A DNA stretch of 64,000 bases from DASYKT01 sp035995185 (GTDB taxonomy: Bacteria > Acidobacteriota > Blastocatellia > Pyrinomonadales > Pyrinomonadaceae). The notes beneath the pieces are model-generated. The model saw only the letters and a program-made list of their open reading frames with translations. It was not told the origin of the DNA and did not search any database. Shown here in pieces: positions 1 through 8,221 of this stretch. Position numbers and translations under genes: made by a program. Location of the stretch: contig DASYKT010000024.1 of assembly GCA_035995185.1 (NCBI GenBank), positions 1 to 64,000 of the forward strand. The letters are read 5' to 3'. How positions within the stretch are numbered: the stretch's first letter is position 1; each line of letters starts with the position of its first letter.

Positions 1-114
1 CGAATTTGTTTTTTGCAATACAAGCCGGGCAGCTTTAACAGACTAAAAAATGCGATCCTTCCCAGACGCAAACCGCACATCTCACTACTATTGATAACTA
101 GGAATTATCCGTTT
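1..114 (+). repeat. Left arm of a 114-bp perfect inverted repeat
   Basis: Bases 1-114 are the exact reverse complement of 3484-3597. The match stops at 115 versus 3483. The left limit is unknown because the window starts inside the arm. The arm is the upstream flank of the ATPase gene, 20 bases before its ATG. A reading frame runs from base 1 through the whole arm and stops at 136-138, overlapping the ATG as ATGA. No transposase is nearby. If base 1 is a contig end, an assembly fold-back must be considered. Confidence 0.95.
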
Positions 115-134
115 TGTAAAGAGATCATTAATTT

Positions 135-2531
135 ATGACTAAAGCACTGGTTAATCGCGTGGAGGAGATTAGTGCGATCAATGAATTTATTTCTCAACCT
201 CAAACCCAGCCACAAATAAAAATACTATCAGCTTTTCCCCATTCAGGCCTTACGTATTTTCTTAGACATTGCGCAATTACCGCTGACAAGTCACAAATAT
301 TTCTTTATGCAGATGGAGCAAAACATGAGGGCAATAGTCTTTTTTCCCAGTTAATTAGCGAACTTTATGAGAAATATTATTTTATCTGGAATGAATTTTA
401 CAATCGGCAGGAAACCTTCTCCGGCAGATCGGACGTAAGGCAATTATCGACGGTGGCAGCGGAGAGTATCCCATATTTTGGGCGCTTTATTTCCCGCACC
501 GCCGATTTGGCTTTTCCCACCTTTCCTGTGTCCGCATATTCGTCTATCGCGGCGGAGCTTCTTTGCAAGCTCTTTGTAGAAATATCAGAAAAACATCGGA
601 TCTGTCTCTTTTTAGATAATGTTCAGGAACTTGATGATTGGTCGGCGCAACTTCTTTCTTCAACCGTAGGCAAAGCTTATAGAGGAATTCGGTATGTCGC
701 CGGATTTGTTTCACGTGGAAGCAATAATAATTCAAATGTCAGCAACTTTGCTCTTAAACAGAAAGATATCGGCTACCGGACACTGGTAAATCTGTTTCCT
801 CCGCCGGATGATAAGTTTGTTCAGCTTTATGCGTCATCCTACGATCTGAAATGGCCGTCCGATCAATGTGAGGCGATCGCGACCATTGCGGAAGGAGATA
901 TTTACAAAATACGCTCCGCCATAGCCATTTCCCTGGAGAAAGGTGTGCCGCACCTGATATCGACGGGAAATTTTTCCGATCTGGCGAACAGGCTTCGCAC
1001 TTTACTGGCGATCTCAAAACAAAATCTCCGGTTATCAGATCTTTTGACGCTTACTCTGGGCGATGAAACCATTTTTGTAAAAGACGAAAATGAGATATTG
1101 AAAACGGTTGCCGAACTGTCAGCCATTGATGAGCTGGACATTGTTAACTTGCCGGACGGAGATAAGCTAATATCCCTGCGGCCTTCGCCGGATAAGGTGA
1201 TCAAAGAACTAAACCACTCAATAATTGAAACCGCTCAACTTGAAGCAAAGTTATATAACTACTTTTCCAGAGTTGAAGGTATTTCCGGGAGACACTCGGC
1301 CTCTGAGATCGCGCCGCTACTTTTCAGACTAGCGAAAAAAGTTGACTCAGAACATCTAAATCTTCGATTGCGTGAGATCATTAGATTATCTCTTCAAATG
1401 GGCAGCCAGACAATTGCCGAAGAGTTTATAAATTGTGCCATTATTCCCGATCCGACCGAGCAGAGCTTGCAGGATTATTTGGCCAGACTCGCCTTTCTGG
1501 TTTCGGTCAAGAAATTCAGAGCAGTGCTTGACTTGACGGAAATACCGCCCAACACTCAATGGCTGCAAAATCGTACCGTCGGGATACTGAGAGGGATCGC
1601 GCTCAATAGGCTTCGAAGACATGCTGAATCCGATTCGCTGCTCGCCGAGCTTAGCGATACTTCAACGTCTTTAGAAGAGATGGTTGTATTAGTGTCTTAT
1701 CGCATAGTCGGAAAAATTCATGCCAACGACGTAAGCTCCGCCAGAAAATTGTTCGAGTCGTACCAGGAAACTCTTTCCGATGCGGCTAATTATGGGTATT
1801 TTCTACGTAATGGCGCCGAAGTTTATGATTCTCGTCAAGGCGTTAATATTCTAAACACCGCCTTGAAATATCATGAAAAACAATTGGATACATTCGGAAT
1901 CGCGACCACTCTCTGTAATCGAGGAGCAAAACTGGCCCAAACCGGCTCCGCCGAAACAGGACTGGCAGATGTAGAAAAAGCTTATGATATGTTGGAAGTT
2001 TTCGGTATCAATCATCTGAATATCGTGATCGGAGATCTGGCGCATTGTTTGTTATACATGGGGATGTATGAGCAGGCTGAGAGCACGTGTCAAAAAGCCT
2101 TAAGATATATGGGTAATGACCTTCCCCGCGCATACACATTGATCAACCTGGCGGCCGCACAATTATTACAGGGAAAAAAGGATACGGCGATATCTACGGT
2201 CAAGGATGTAGTCGAAGGATCGAAAAATGCTATGTTGGATAGAATACGCCAAAAAGCATATTTTAACGGAGCCCTGATCGCTCTCTTTGCCGACGCTCCT
2301 GCTGAATACGTAAGATCGCTATGTCACACGTCTTATCAATATCCCGACCGTCGTTATCCGGACACTATGACCGAGCGAATGGGAAAGATCGAAAGTCTGA
2401 TAACAGATAGGCGGGATCTGACCGTGGACGATTTTTTTTCCTTTTACTCGCCCTGCAGCATGTATTACTGGTATCAAAATCCATTAGAAGGCTTGCCAAG
2501 CAATTTTCTGACGCTCGAAACTATGTCTTAA
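135..2531 (+). CDS. STAND/AAA-like ATPase with helical-repeat C-terminus
   Basis: 798 residues. The N-terminus (about residues 7-20) resembles the entry of AAA/STAND NTPase modules. Residues 32-40 (SAFPHSGLT) sit where a P-loop belongs but lack the Walker A lysine. Residues 156-162 (ICLFLDN) are a good Walker B. From about residue 400 the protein is rich in amphipathic helices of TPR-like spacing, the usual sensor or scaffold part of STAND proteins. There is no signal peptide or membrane segment, so it should be cytoplasmic. The ATG at 135 overlaps a TGA (ATGA) of the frame that runs through the inverted repeat, suggesting coupling, and no strong ribosome site is seen. Its 3' end overlaps the convergent ATP-grasp gene by 48 bases. 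Function unknown. The lost lysine suggests a nucleotide-sensing or dead ATPase. Confidence 0.7.
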   Translation: MTKALVNRVEEISAINEFISQPQTQPQIKILSAFPHSGLTYFLRHCAITADKSQIFLYADGAKHEGNSLFSQLISELYEKYYFIWNEFYNRQETFSGRSDVRQLSTVAAESIPYFGRFISRTADLAFPTFPVSAYSSIAAELLCKLFVEISEKHRICLFLDNVQELDDWSAQLLSSTVGKAYRGIRYVAGFVSRGSNNNSNVSNFALKQKDIGYRTLVNLFPPPDDKFVQLYASSYDLKWPSDQCEAIATIAEGDIYKIRSAIAISLEKGVPHLISTGNFSDLANRLRTLLAISKQNLRLSDLLTLTLGDETIFVKDENEILKTVAELSAIDELDIVNLPDGDKLISLRPSPDKVIKELNHSIIETAQLEAKLYNYFSRVEGISGRHSASEIAPLLFRLAKKVDSEHLNLRLREIIRLSLQMGSQTIAEEFINCAIIPDPTEQSLQDYLARLAFLVSVKKFRAVLDLTEIPPNTQWLQNRTVGILRGIALNRLRRHAESDSLLAELSDTSTSLEEMVVLVSYRIVGKIHANDVSSARKLFESYQETLSDAANYGYFLRNGAEVYDSRQGVNILNTALKYHEKQLDTFGIATTLCNRGAKLAQTGSAETGLADVEKAYDMLEVFGINHLNIVIGDLAHCLLYMGMYEQAESTCQKALRYMGNDLPRAYTLINLAAAQLLQGKKDTAISTVKDVVEGSKNAMLDRIRQKAYFNGALIALFADAPAEYVRSLCHTSYQYPDRRYPDTMTERMGKIESLITDRRDLTVDDFFSFYSPCSMYYWYQNPLEGLPSNFLTLETMS

Positions 2532-3461
2532 AATTTTCGTAACTATTTCCTTGTGCGAAAACCCCAGCCGCTCTCCGCAAAAAGAAAATCCCGACTTTGA
2601 ACCAATATTGCAGCAAACATTGAACTCCAGAAAAACCGGCACATTCTGCGAAGTCAAACGAAAGTCCATGCGGAAATAATCCAGCGGTTGAAGTTCCGAA
2701 TATAAGGCAAGAGTGCGCGTCCTCAGTTGATCGTAGACGGCCTGATCTTCAAGGATACTTCTGGTCATTCCACCATCAAGATGACGTTTCTGATCATAAG
2801 TAACAAGTTGGCCTTTTTTTTCGGATCGCAGCTGATAGGCCGGAAGGACCGTCGGAGGAAGTCCCCCTATTACGGGCATGGAAATATTGGTCCCATCGAT
2901 AAATTCCTCTACGATCACATCATCGTCATTCAAGTCTAATAAACGCCGGACCTCAGGCTTAATTTCCGCCCATGAATCTTGAATGCAGTTTTCGGTAATA
3001 TGTTTCGATGAAGCGCCGTATCGAAGCTTTGCAATGTAAGGGCCGGCAAAACCGGGAGAAGAATTTACATCGGACAAGTTCTGATAAACTTTTGATCGGG
3101 GAACATTAAAACCGAATTGTTTTGCGACAAGTTTTGCCACCTGTTTATCTTCCGCGACCGCCCGCACGTTCGGATGAGCACCTAAATAAGGCAGGCCGAA
3201 ATACTCGCACAACGCCGAAACTAATATCTCTGAATTTCTATATTTTGCTCTGTTAAGCAGGGAAAAGACATAATCGAATTCTGACCAGTTATCGATCAAA
3301 GTTTGAGCGTTTCGCGATGGCACGACTAACAAACCGATTTCTTCTAAAATATCAAAAATTTCTTTGTGATATTTTGGCTGATTGCCTTCCGGTGTGTGAT
3401 TCAACGCGCCCGACCCAACCTCAGCCGGAGCATAATTTGCCAGATAGAGTACTTTGAGCAT
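2484..3461 (-). CDS. ATP-grasp ligase, D-Ala-D-Ala ligase-like fold
   Basis: 325 residues. Features seen: DKQVAKLVAKQFGFNVP (lid-entry segment), GPYIAKLRYGASSKHI (glycine-rich loop), VIVEEFIDGTN (hinge), and DYFRMDFR followed by FLEFNVCCNIGS, where the acidic residues and Asn fit the metal-binding ExN of ATP-grasp enzymes. The family joins a carboxylate to an amine through an acyl-phosphate. The substrate cannot be read from the sequence, and cell-wall D-Ala-D-Ala ligation is not implied. It is convergent with the ATPase gene and has the same 114-bp upstream flank, ending 22 bases before its ATG. The pair probably acts together, for example one partner sensing and the other modifying a peptide or amino acid. 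That is inference from gene order. Confidence 0.75.
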   Translation of the reverse strand: MLKVLYLANYAPAEVGSGALNHTPEGNQPKYHKEIFDILEEIGLLVVPSRNAQTLIDNWSEFDYVFSLLNRAKYRNSEILVSALCEYFGLPYLGAHPNVRAVAEDKQVAKLVAKQFGFNVPRSKVYQNLSDVNSSPGFAGPYIAKLRYGASSKHITENCIQDSWAEIKPEVRRLLDLNDDDVIVEEFIDGTNISMPVIGGLPPTVLPAYQLRSEKKGQLVTYDQKRHLDGGMTRSILEDQAVYDQLRTRTLALYSELQPLDYFRMDFRLTSQNVPVFLEFNVCCNIGSKSGFSFCGERLGFSHKEIVTKILRHSFERQKIAWQAF

Positions 3462-3483
3462 AATGGGAGTAAAAGTCTCTGCG

Positions 3484-3597
3484 AAACGGATAATTCCTAG
3501 TTATCAATAGTAGTGAGATGTGCGGTTTGCGTCTGGGAAGGATCGCATTTTTTAGTCTGTTAAAGCTGCCCGGCTTGTATTGCAAAAAACAAATTCG
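3484..3597 (-). repeat. Right arm of the 114-bp inverted repeat
   Basis: Perfect reverse complement of 1-114. On the minus strand it is the upstream flank of the ATP-grasp gene. A minus-strand frame that could begin at a TTG at 3669 crosses the whole arm in the same phase as in the left copy and ends at 3421, inside the ATP-grasp gene in another frame. The arm lies in the 218-bp divergent gap between the ATP-grasp gene and proS, outside the proS promoter. Confidence 0.95.
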
Positions 3598-3618
3598 ATC
3601 TCTACATATCCGTGTAAA

Positions 3619-3647
3619 TTGTCTCTTTACCCTTTTTGCCGTATCAT
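3619..3647 (+). promoter_or_regulatory. Candidate proS promoter
   Basis: TTGTCT at 3619-3624, 17 bases, then TATCAT at 3642-3647, a reasonable sigma70-type pair. A ribosome site (TAGGAG) follows at 3661-3666, before the ATG at 3680. Confidence 0.5.
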
Positions 3648-3679
3648 AATCTCTTTTACTTAGGAGCAATTTTAACTGT

Positions 3680-5155
3680 ATGAGTAAGGGACTTCCGACA
3701 AGAGCCGAAAATTATTCGGAGTGGTATAACGAGCTGGTCAAGCGCGCCGACCTGGCGGAGAATTCCGCCGTGCGCGGTTGTATGGTCATCAAGCCCTATG
3801 GCTATGCCATTTGGGAAAAAATGCAGCGGGCTTTGGACGATATGTTCAAGGCGACCGGGCACCAGAATGCCTACTTCCCGCTTTTTGTGCCGAAAAGTTT
3901 TCTCGAAAAAGAAGAAGAGCACGCCGAAGGCTTTGCCAAAGAGTGCGCGGTGGTCACCCACTACCGGTTAAAGACCGACCCCGACAACAAGGGAAAATTG
4001 ATGGTCGATCCCAGCGCTAAACTCGAGGAAGAACTGATCATCCGCCCGACTTCGGAAACCGTCATCTGGAACACCTATCGCAACTGGATACAGTCATGGC
4101 GCGATCTGCCGCTGCTGATCAATCAATGGTGCAATATCGTGCGCTGGGAAATGCGCACGCGTATCTTTTTGCGCACGGCGGAATTCCTTTGGCAGGAAGG
4201 CCACACTGCTCATTCGACTTCTGAAGAAGCAATTGAGGAAACCGAACGCATGCTCGGCGTCTATGCCGATTTTGCCGAAAACTGGCTGGCCTTGCCGGTT
4301 ATGCGCGGTCTTAAATCACCCAACGAGCGTTTCGCCGGCGCGGTCGAAACTTACTGCATCGAAGGCTTGATGCAGGACGGCAAAGCTCTGCAGTGCGGCA
4401 CTTCACATTTTTTGGGGCAAAATTTTTCCAAATCTTTTGACGTGCAATTCACCAATAAAGAAGGCGTGAAGGAATTTGCCTGGGCGACTTCGTGGGGTGT
4501 TTCGACTCGTCTGATGGGGGCGCTTATCATGGCGCATTCTGACGATCAGGGCCTCGTCCTGCCTCCCAAGCTCGCGCCTTACCAGGTGGTCATCGTTCCT
4601 ATCTACAAAACTTTTGAAGATCTGGATAAATTAAATGCCGCGGTAAAACCCATCATCGAAGGCCTGACCAAAGCGGGCGTCAGCGTCAAATACGACAACG
4701 ACGACAAGTACCGGCCCGGGGCTAAATTTGCCGAGTACGAACTGCGCGGTGTGCCCGTGCGGCTAGGTATCGGTATGCGCGATCTGGAAAACGGCACGGT
4801 CGAGGTCGCCCGCCGCGATACGCTGACGAAAGAAAGTATGCCGCTCGCGGGCTTGGCGGAAAAGATCGTTGATCTGCTCGACCTGATCCAGGCAAATATT
4901 TACGAAAAAGCTTTAAAGTTTCAAAACGACAATACTTTTCCTGTCGATACCTGGGATGAGTTTAAAGAGCAGATCGAAAAAGGCGGTTTTCTTCTCGCCC
5001 ACTGGGACGGCACCGCCGAAACCGAAGAAGCCATCAAGGACGAAACCAAAGCCACCATCCGCTGCATCCCTCTCGACGGCGTGGAAGAAGACGGCGTCTG
5101 TGTGTTTTCAGGCAAGCCTTCGACCAGGCGGGTCATTTTTGCCCGGGCTTATTAA
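3680..5155 (+). CDS. proS: Prolyl-tRNA synthetase, archaeal/eukaryotic type
   Basis: 491 residues. Class II synthetase that charges tRNA-Pro. Motif 2 lies near residues 157-180 (RTAEFLWQEGHTAH) and motif 3 near 271-283 (WGVSTRLMGALI). The anticodon-binding domain follows (QVVIVPIYK), and then the C-terminal domain of this ProRS type, which ends in ARAY with Tyr last as usual. The length is normal for the short form that lacks an editing insert. It is monocistronic, with a promoter at 3619 and a terminator at 5180. Two partial copies of its last 26-27 codons lie downstream at 5522 and 6539. Confidence 0.97.
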   Translation: MSKGLPTRAENYSEWYNELVKRADLAENSAVRGCMVIKPYGYAIWEKMQRALDDMFKATGHQNAYFPLFVPKSFLEKEEEHAEGFAKECAVVTHYRLKTDPDNKGKLMVDPSAKLEEELIIRPTSETVIWNTYRNWIQSWRDLPLLINQWCNIVRWEMRTRIFLRTAEFLWQEGHTAHSTSEEAIEETERMLGVYADFAENWLALPVMRGLKSPNERFAGAVETYCIEGLMQDGKALQCGTSHFLGQNFSKSFDVQFTNKEGVKEFAWATSWGVSTRLMGALIMAHSDDQGLVLPPKLAPYQVVIVPIYKTFEDLDKLNAAVKPIIEGLTKAGVSVKYDNDDKYRPGAKFAEYELRGVPVRLGIGMRDLENGTVEVARRDTLTKESMPLAGLAEKIVDLLDLIQANIYEKALKFQNDNTFPVDTWDEFKEQIEKGGFLLAHWDGTAETEEAIKDETKATIRCIPLDGVEEDGVCVFSGKPSTRRVIFARAY

Positions 5156-5179
5156 CCTATCAAAGATCAAACGGTTTAG

Positions 5180-5203
5180 AGGCGGTTTCCGACCGCCTTT
5201 TTC
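5180..5203 (+). terminator. Rho-independent terminator of proS
   Basis: Stem AGGCGGT (5180-5186), 5-base loop, ACCGCCT (5192-5198), followed by a T-rich run. It lies 25 bases after the proS stop. Confidence 0.85.
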
Positions 5204-5521
5204 TTGTCCCATAATTGCGGCTGAGCTGCGTGTTCCACCTGGAACAGAGCGCGCAAATGGAACACCGGAACAGTTTTGGAACAGAAATCTTAAAAATGAC
5301 TGTTGTTAAGGTGATCTTCCCCAAACAGTTGTTGACGCTCTTCGTCTTCCAATATTTCAAAGACACATTTCAACCGGCTGAGGTTGAAACTACCAAAATA
5401 CAGTAATTAACATGCAAACTCGATAACGGTTTTTCGGGTTTAGAAGAGCAAGTGGACTTTATGCTAACAGCAGGCGCAACGCTGCAATTCGTTTCGCTCA
5501 AGATCCATCAGCTGTCTCCCC

Positions 5522-5602
5522 GATGCCATGGATAAAGACGGCGTTTGCGTCTACTCAGGCAAGCCTTCGACGAAGAGAGTTATTTTTGTGCGGGCTTATT
5601 AA
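5522..5602 (+). pseudogene. Relic 1 of a proS 3' end
   Basis: 27 codons in phase to a TAA. They read DAMDKDGVCVYSGKPST and then KRVIFVRAY-stop, against GVEEDGVCVFSGKPST and RRVIFARAY-stop in proS. Over the last 25 codons I count 15 base differences in 75 (about 80 per cent identity), many of them synonymous. Weaker similarity to the preceding proS codons (ISCLP for IRCIP) seems to continue upstream to about 5505 with an indel. There is no start codon or ribosome site, so it is not expressed as a protein. The mostly silent divergence says it came from a functional proS of another lineage. Confidence 0.85.
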
Positions 5603-5636
5603 AAAAAGGAGAGCTTATATTGCTCTCCTTTTTATT
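5602..5636. terminator. Bidirectional terminator hairpin
   Basis: AAAAAGGAGAGC, a 7-base loop, GCTCTCCTTTTT. The A-rich and T-rich ends let it work both ways. It would end the proS-tail relic in one direction and the minus-strand hydrolase gene in the other. Confidence 0.85.
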
Positions 5637-5668
5637 CAACGCGAATACGTCTGTTTTAATTTCGAGAA

Positions 5669-6370
5669 TCAATTTGTCGCGGCTTTGGCACCGCTGGCAG
5701 CTTCCTTGATCAGCGCTGCCACTGCCGCCGGCTGCGACACATAGATCGCGTGGCTGCCCGGAACTTCTCTTGATGTCGCACCGGCGCGTTCACACATAAA
5801 TTTTTGAGCCGCGATCGGTATCATCTTGTCATCGGTGACAAGCAAGTACCAGCTTGGTTTTGTCTTCCAGGCTGGCTCAGTAATGCTCCCGCCTAATGCT
5901 TCAAGTCCCCACGGAACTTGCGAATCAGCAATGAACGCGGCCTTTTCAGGGTCCACATCTCCGGCGAATGCAGCCGGAAACTTTTCTCTGTCCAAAAGCA
6001 GAAAGCCATCTTGCGGAGGAAGGATCGGCGGTACCGGGGCATCGGGCGGCGGATTTGCAATGAGAGTCTGTACCGATTCACCGGCATCCGGAGCAAAAGC
6101 CGTGATGTAAACCAGCGCTGTGACCTTTGGATTGTTTCCCGCTTCAGTAATAACAGCCCCGCCATATGAATGGCCGACGAGAGTTACATTGCCTTCCTGG
6201 GCGTCAATAACACGATTGGTCACCGCGACATCGCCCGTAAGCGAGATGGTCGGATTTTGAACTATACTCACATTGTAGCCATCAGCCTTAAGGATCTTGT
6301 ATACATCCTCCCAGCCGGAGCCATCAACAAAGCCCCCGTGAACCAGAACGACATTAGACAATTCAGACAT
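5669..6370 (-). CDS. Alpha/beta hydrolase
   Basis: 233 residues from the ATG at 6370, chosen because AAAGGAGG lies just upstream. A longer frame begins at 6523 but has no such site. NVVLVHGGFVDGSGW is the oxyanion-hole strand-loop, and GHSYGGAV is the nucleophile elbow with catalytic Ser. A conserved His lies near the C-terminus in PGSHAIYVSQP. The family resembles small esterase/haloperoxidase-type hydrolases often annotated as alpha/beta hydrolase; the substrate is unknown. The gene sits between two relics of the proS 3' end and points against the flow of its neighbours, so it looks like the cargo of an insertion. Confidence 0.88.
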   Translation of the reverse strand: MSELSNVVLVHGGFVDGSGWEDVYKILKADGYNVSIVQNPTISLTGDVAVTNRVIDAQEGNVTLVGHSYGGAVITEAGNNPKVTALVYITAFAPDAGESVQTLIANPPPDAPVPPILPPQDGFLLLDREKFPAAFAGDVDPEKAAFIADSQVPWGLEALGGSITEPAWKTKPSWYLLVTDDKMIPIAAQKFMCERAGATSREVPGSHAIYVSQPAAVAALIKEAASGAKAATN

Positions 6371-6538
6371 ACATTTTACCTCCTTTGGTAAATTGTTCCG
6401 ACGAACAAATTCAAAAACTAAAACGACTGTTGCAGCCAAATGCGCAAAATCAAAAAGCCGGCAACATACCAAATAAATATAAGGTTCGTTTAGTAGTTTA
6501 TGATACGCAAAACTAAAAATCAAAAATTTATAGGAGAA

Positions 6539-6616
6539 GCCGTGGAAAAAGACGGCGTTTGTTTGTTTTCAGGCAAGCCTTCGACCAAACGGGTCATTTT
6601 TGCGCGGGCTTATTAA
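6539..6616 (+). pseudogene. Relic 2 of a proS 3' end
   Basis: 26 codons in phase to a TAA: AVEKDGVCLFSGKPST and then KRVIFARAY-stop. I count 6 base differences from proS over the last 25 codons (75 bases), so it is closer to proS than relic 1. The stop codon overlaps the convergent stop of the membrane-protein gene at 6613-6615, as the natural end of proS could have done before the insertions. No start signal. Confidence 0.88.
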
Positions 6617-7902
6617 CCCATCGGTTTGGTGAACAGTGCCCAGGCCCATTGGCCGAATGTGCTGAATAATTGGCTGAGCACGGCGCTGACGAGAAAGAAG
6701 ATGGTCGCGTATATCTGCGGGCTATAGCTTTCCTGTTCCTTTACCTGCTCGGTAAGCTGTTTTTCGTCATACTCGTAATTTTTAACATACCTGTCCGTGA
6801 CGGGCGGTTTTTGGCCTTCGAAAACAGGGATCATTTTTTGGATATCGCGGCCGAGTTTTGAAAGAAAGCTCAGATGCTGAAAGCGGATATCCGTATCCTT
6901 GCATTTATCATACATTTCATTTAACTGCGCCTCGTTCGGGTTATGTGCCGGGTCCGGTTCCATCTCGTCGAATTTGATCCAGTAAGCGATGGTGGGATCT
7001 TTTTTCATGAGCTTGTCTTCTTCGGCGCCGATCTTCGCTTTCAATTTTTGCAGCTCCGAAATATCCAGTTCCGGATCGTTCAAAACTCCTATCAATTCCA
7101 CGATGAGTTTCTTTCTCGATTGCAGCAAACGCGTTCGCCATTTTTTACCGCTCTGCGAACCCATCAGATAAGGAAGAAATAACAGGAAACCGAGAACGCC
7201 AAAAACAATAAAAAGAAAAAGCGGCGAGATCTTAAAGTCTACGGCGCTGCCGGTGGGAATGGAATAACCGCTATCGCTCCCGGCTTGAAACGACCACAAA
7301 GCCAGCGCTATCCACATCGTGATCGTAAACAGGCTGCTGATATTCAAAATGACGTAGCCAGAACGAACGTCTTCGCTGACATTTTTTGAAGACAGCAGGT
7401 TAAACCCGGGATAGCTGAACGTAAAGATCCCCACGATAACATTGAGCGTCGCCGCGTATTTTATTATCGACTGCATCAAAGCTTCCTGCGAAGCATCGCC
7501 GGAGAAATAAACATAGCCGATAAGCCCCGGAAAAAGCGCCATGTACGCCAGCAGCCCCAGCGAAAGCACGACCACCCAATATGGGCTGCGCATGCCGACG
7601 TCGGCGGAAAAAAACATTATCTGATCGTAATAATCTTCTCTTTCATCCGGCCCCATTATCGCCCAAAGTATCTTCGACACGACGGCGCCGGTCGATATCA
7701 GCCCGACAAAGGCCAGCACCAGATACAGGCTCCAGTATCCGGACAAAAGCCAAAGGTAAAAAAAGAACAACAGGATAGCGGTGATGTTGGTCAGCAAAGC
7801 ATATGTCCCGGAAAATCCGCGGGTCTTGCTTTGCAGCCATTGGCCTAAAAAGATCGACGCCACATAGCTAAGAATAAAAATGACAAAAAATATTATTTTC
7901 AT
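6613..7902 (-). CDS. Polytopic membrane protein, unknown
   Basis: 429 residues. About seven membrane segments lie in the N-terminal 240 residues and one more at the C-terminus (IYATIFFLVSAVL). A charged, helical cytoplasmic stretch at about residues 255-400 contains RKKLIVELIGVLNDPELDIS. I recognise no family or active site. The long soluble insert between membrane segments suggests a sensor, a channel regulator or an anchoring protein. The stop codon overlaps the proS-tail relic on the other strand. Confidence 0.75.
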   Translation of the reverse strand: MKIIFFVIFILSYVASIFLGQWLQSKTRGFSGTYALLTNITAILLFFFYLWLLSGYWSLYLVLAFVGLISTGAVVSKILWAIMGPDEREDYYDQIMFFSADVGMRSPYWVVVLSLGLLAYMALFPGLIGYVYFSGDASQEALMQSIIKYAATLNVIVGIFTFSYPGFNLLSSKNVSEDVRSGYVILNISSLFTITMWIALALWSFQAGSDSGYSIPTGSAVDFKISPLFLFIVFGVLGFLLFLPYLMGSQSGKKWRTRLLQSRKKLIVELIGVLNDPELDISELQKLKAKIGAEEDKLMKKDPTIAYWIKFDEMEPDPAHNPNEAQLNEMYDKCKDTDIRFQHLSFLSKLGRDIQKMIPVFEGQKPPVTDRYVKNYEYDEKQLTEQVKEQESYSPQIYATIFFLVSAVLSQLFSTFGQWAWALFTKPMG

Positions 7903-8221
7903 GAGGGTCCGATTAATGAGCGAAAAATAGGATTCGGTAGATACGGGCCTTTGTTATAAGCGATGATACCCAATTTCGAAATTTTTGCAATAGATTTCGA
8001 GGTAGCTAGTGTACTGGTCTTAAGCGCCTTTTCGGAATAGATAAAAGAGGACGGATGATAACCTAAGAGATCCGATCTATGATCTGTTATCTATCAGTTA
8101 TCATCTGTTTCGAAGGTAATACCGTACCGGTCCACCGCTTTAGGATCGGATTTTTGAAACGCGGCGAGGTGTTAAACCGTAATAAATTGACAAAGGCATT
8201 CAATTTTTTACAATTAAGCTA
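7903..8221. other. 319-bp divergent gap upstream of the LytTR gene
   Basis: Between the divergent membrane-protein and LytTR genes. It holds a good promoter at 8187-8214 and three GTT-centred direct repeats at 8082-8112 (CTGTTATC, CAGTTATC, CTGTTTCG), which may be regulator sites. The remainder shows nothing I recognise. Confidence 0.5.
8187..8214 (+). promoter_or_regulatory. Promoter of the LytTR gene, probably leaderless
   Basis: TTGACA at 8187-8192, 16 bases, then TACAAT at 8209-8214. The ATG is at 8222, so transcription would start at or next to the start codon. No ribosome site is present, which fits a leaderless message. Confidence 0.7.

Larger units (their letters stand above)
5156..5668. 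other. 513-bp gap with proS terminator, proS-tail relic and second terminator
   Basis: No gene is supported between proS and the hydrolase. The gap holds the proS terminator (5180-5203), about 300 bases in which I recognise nothing, a relic of a proS 3' end (5522-5602) and a strong bidirectional hairpin (5602-5636). Short frames here have no ribosome site or family resemblance. Confidence 0.7.

Noticed and set aside
1..3597. Insertion sequence bounded by terminal inverted repeats
   Set aside because: Neither enclosed gene is a transposase, and the arms double as the genes' 5' flanks; target duplications cannot be judged because the left edge is cut.
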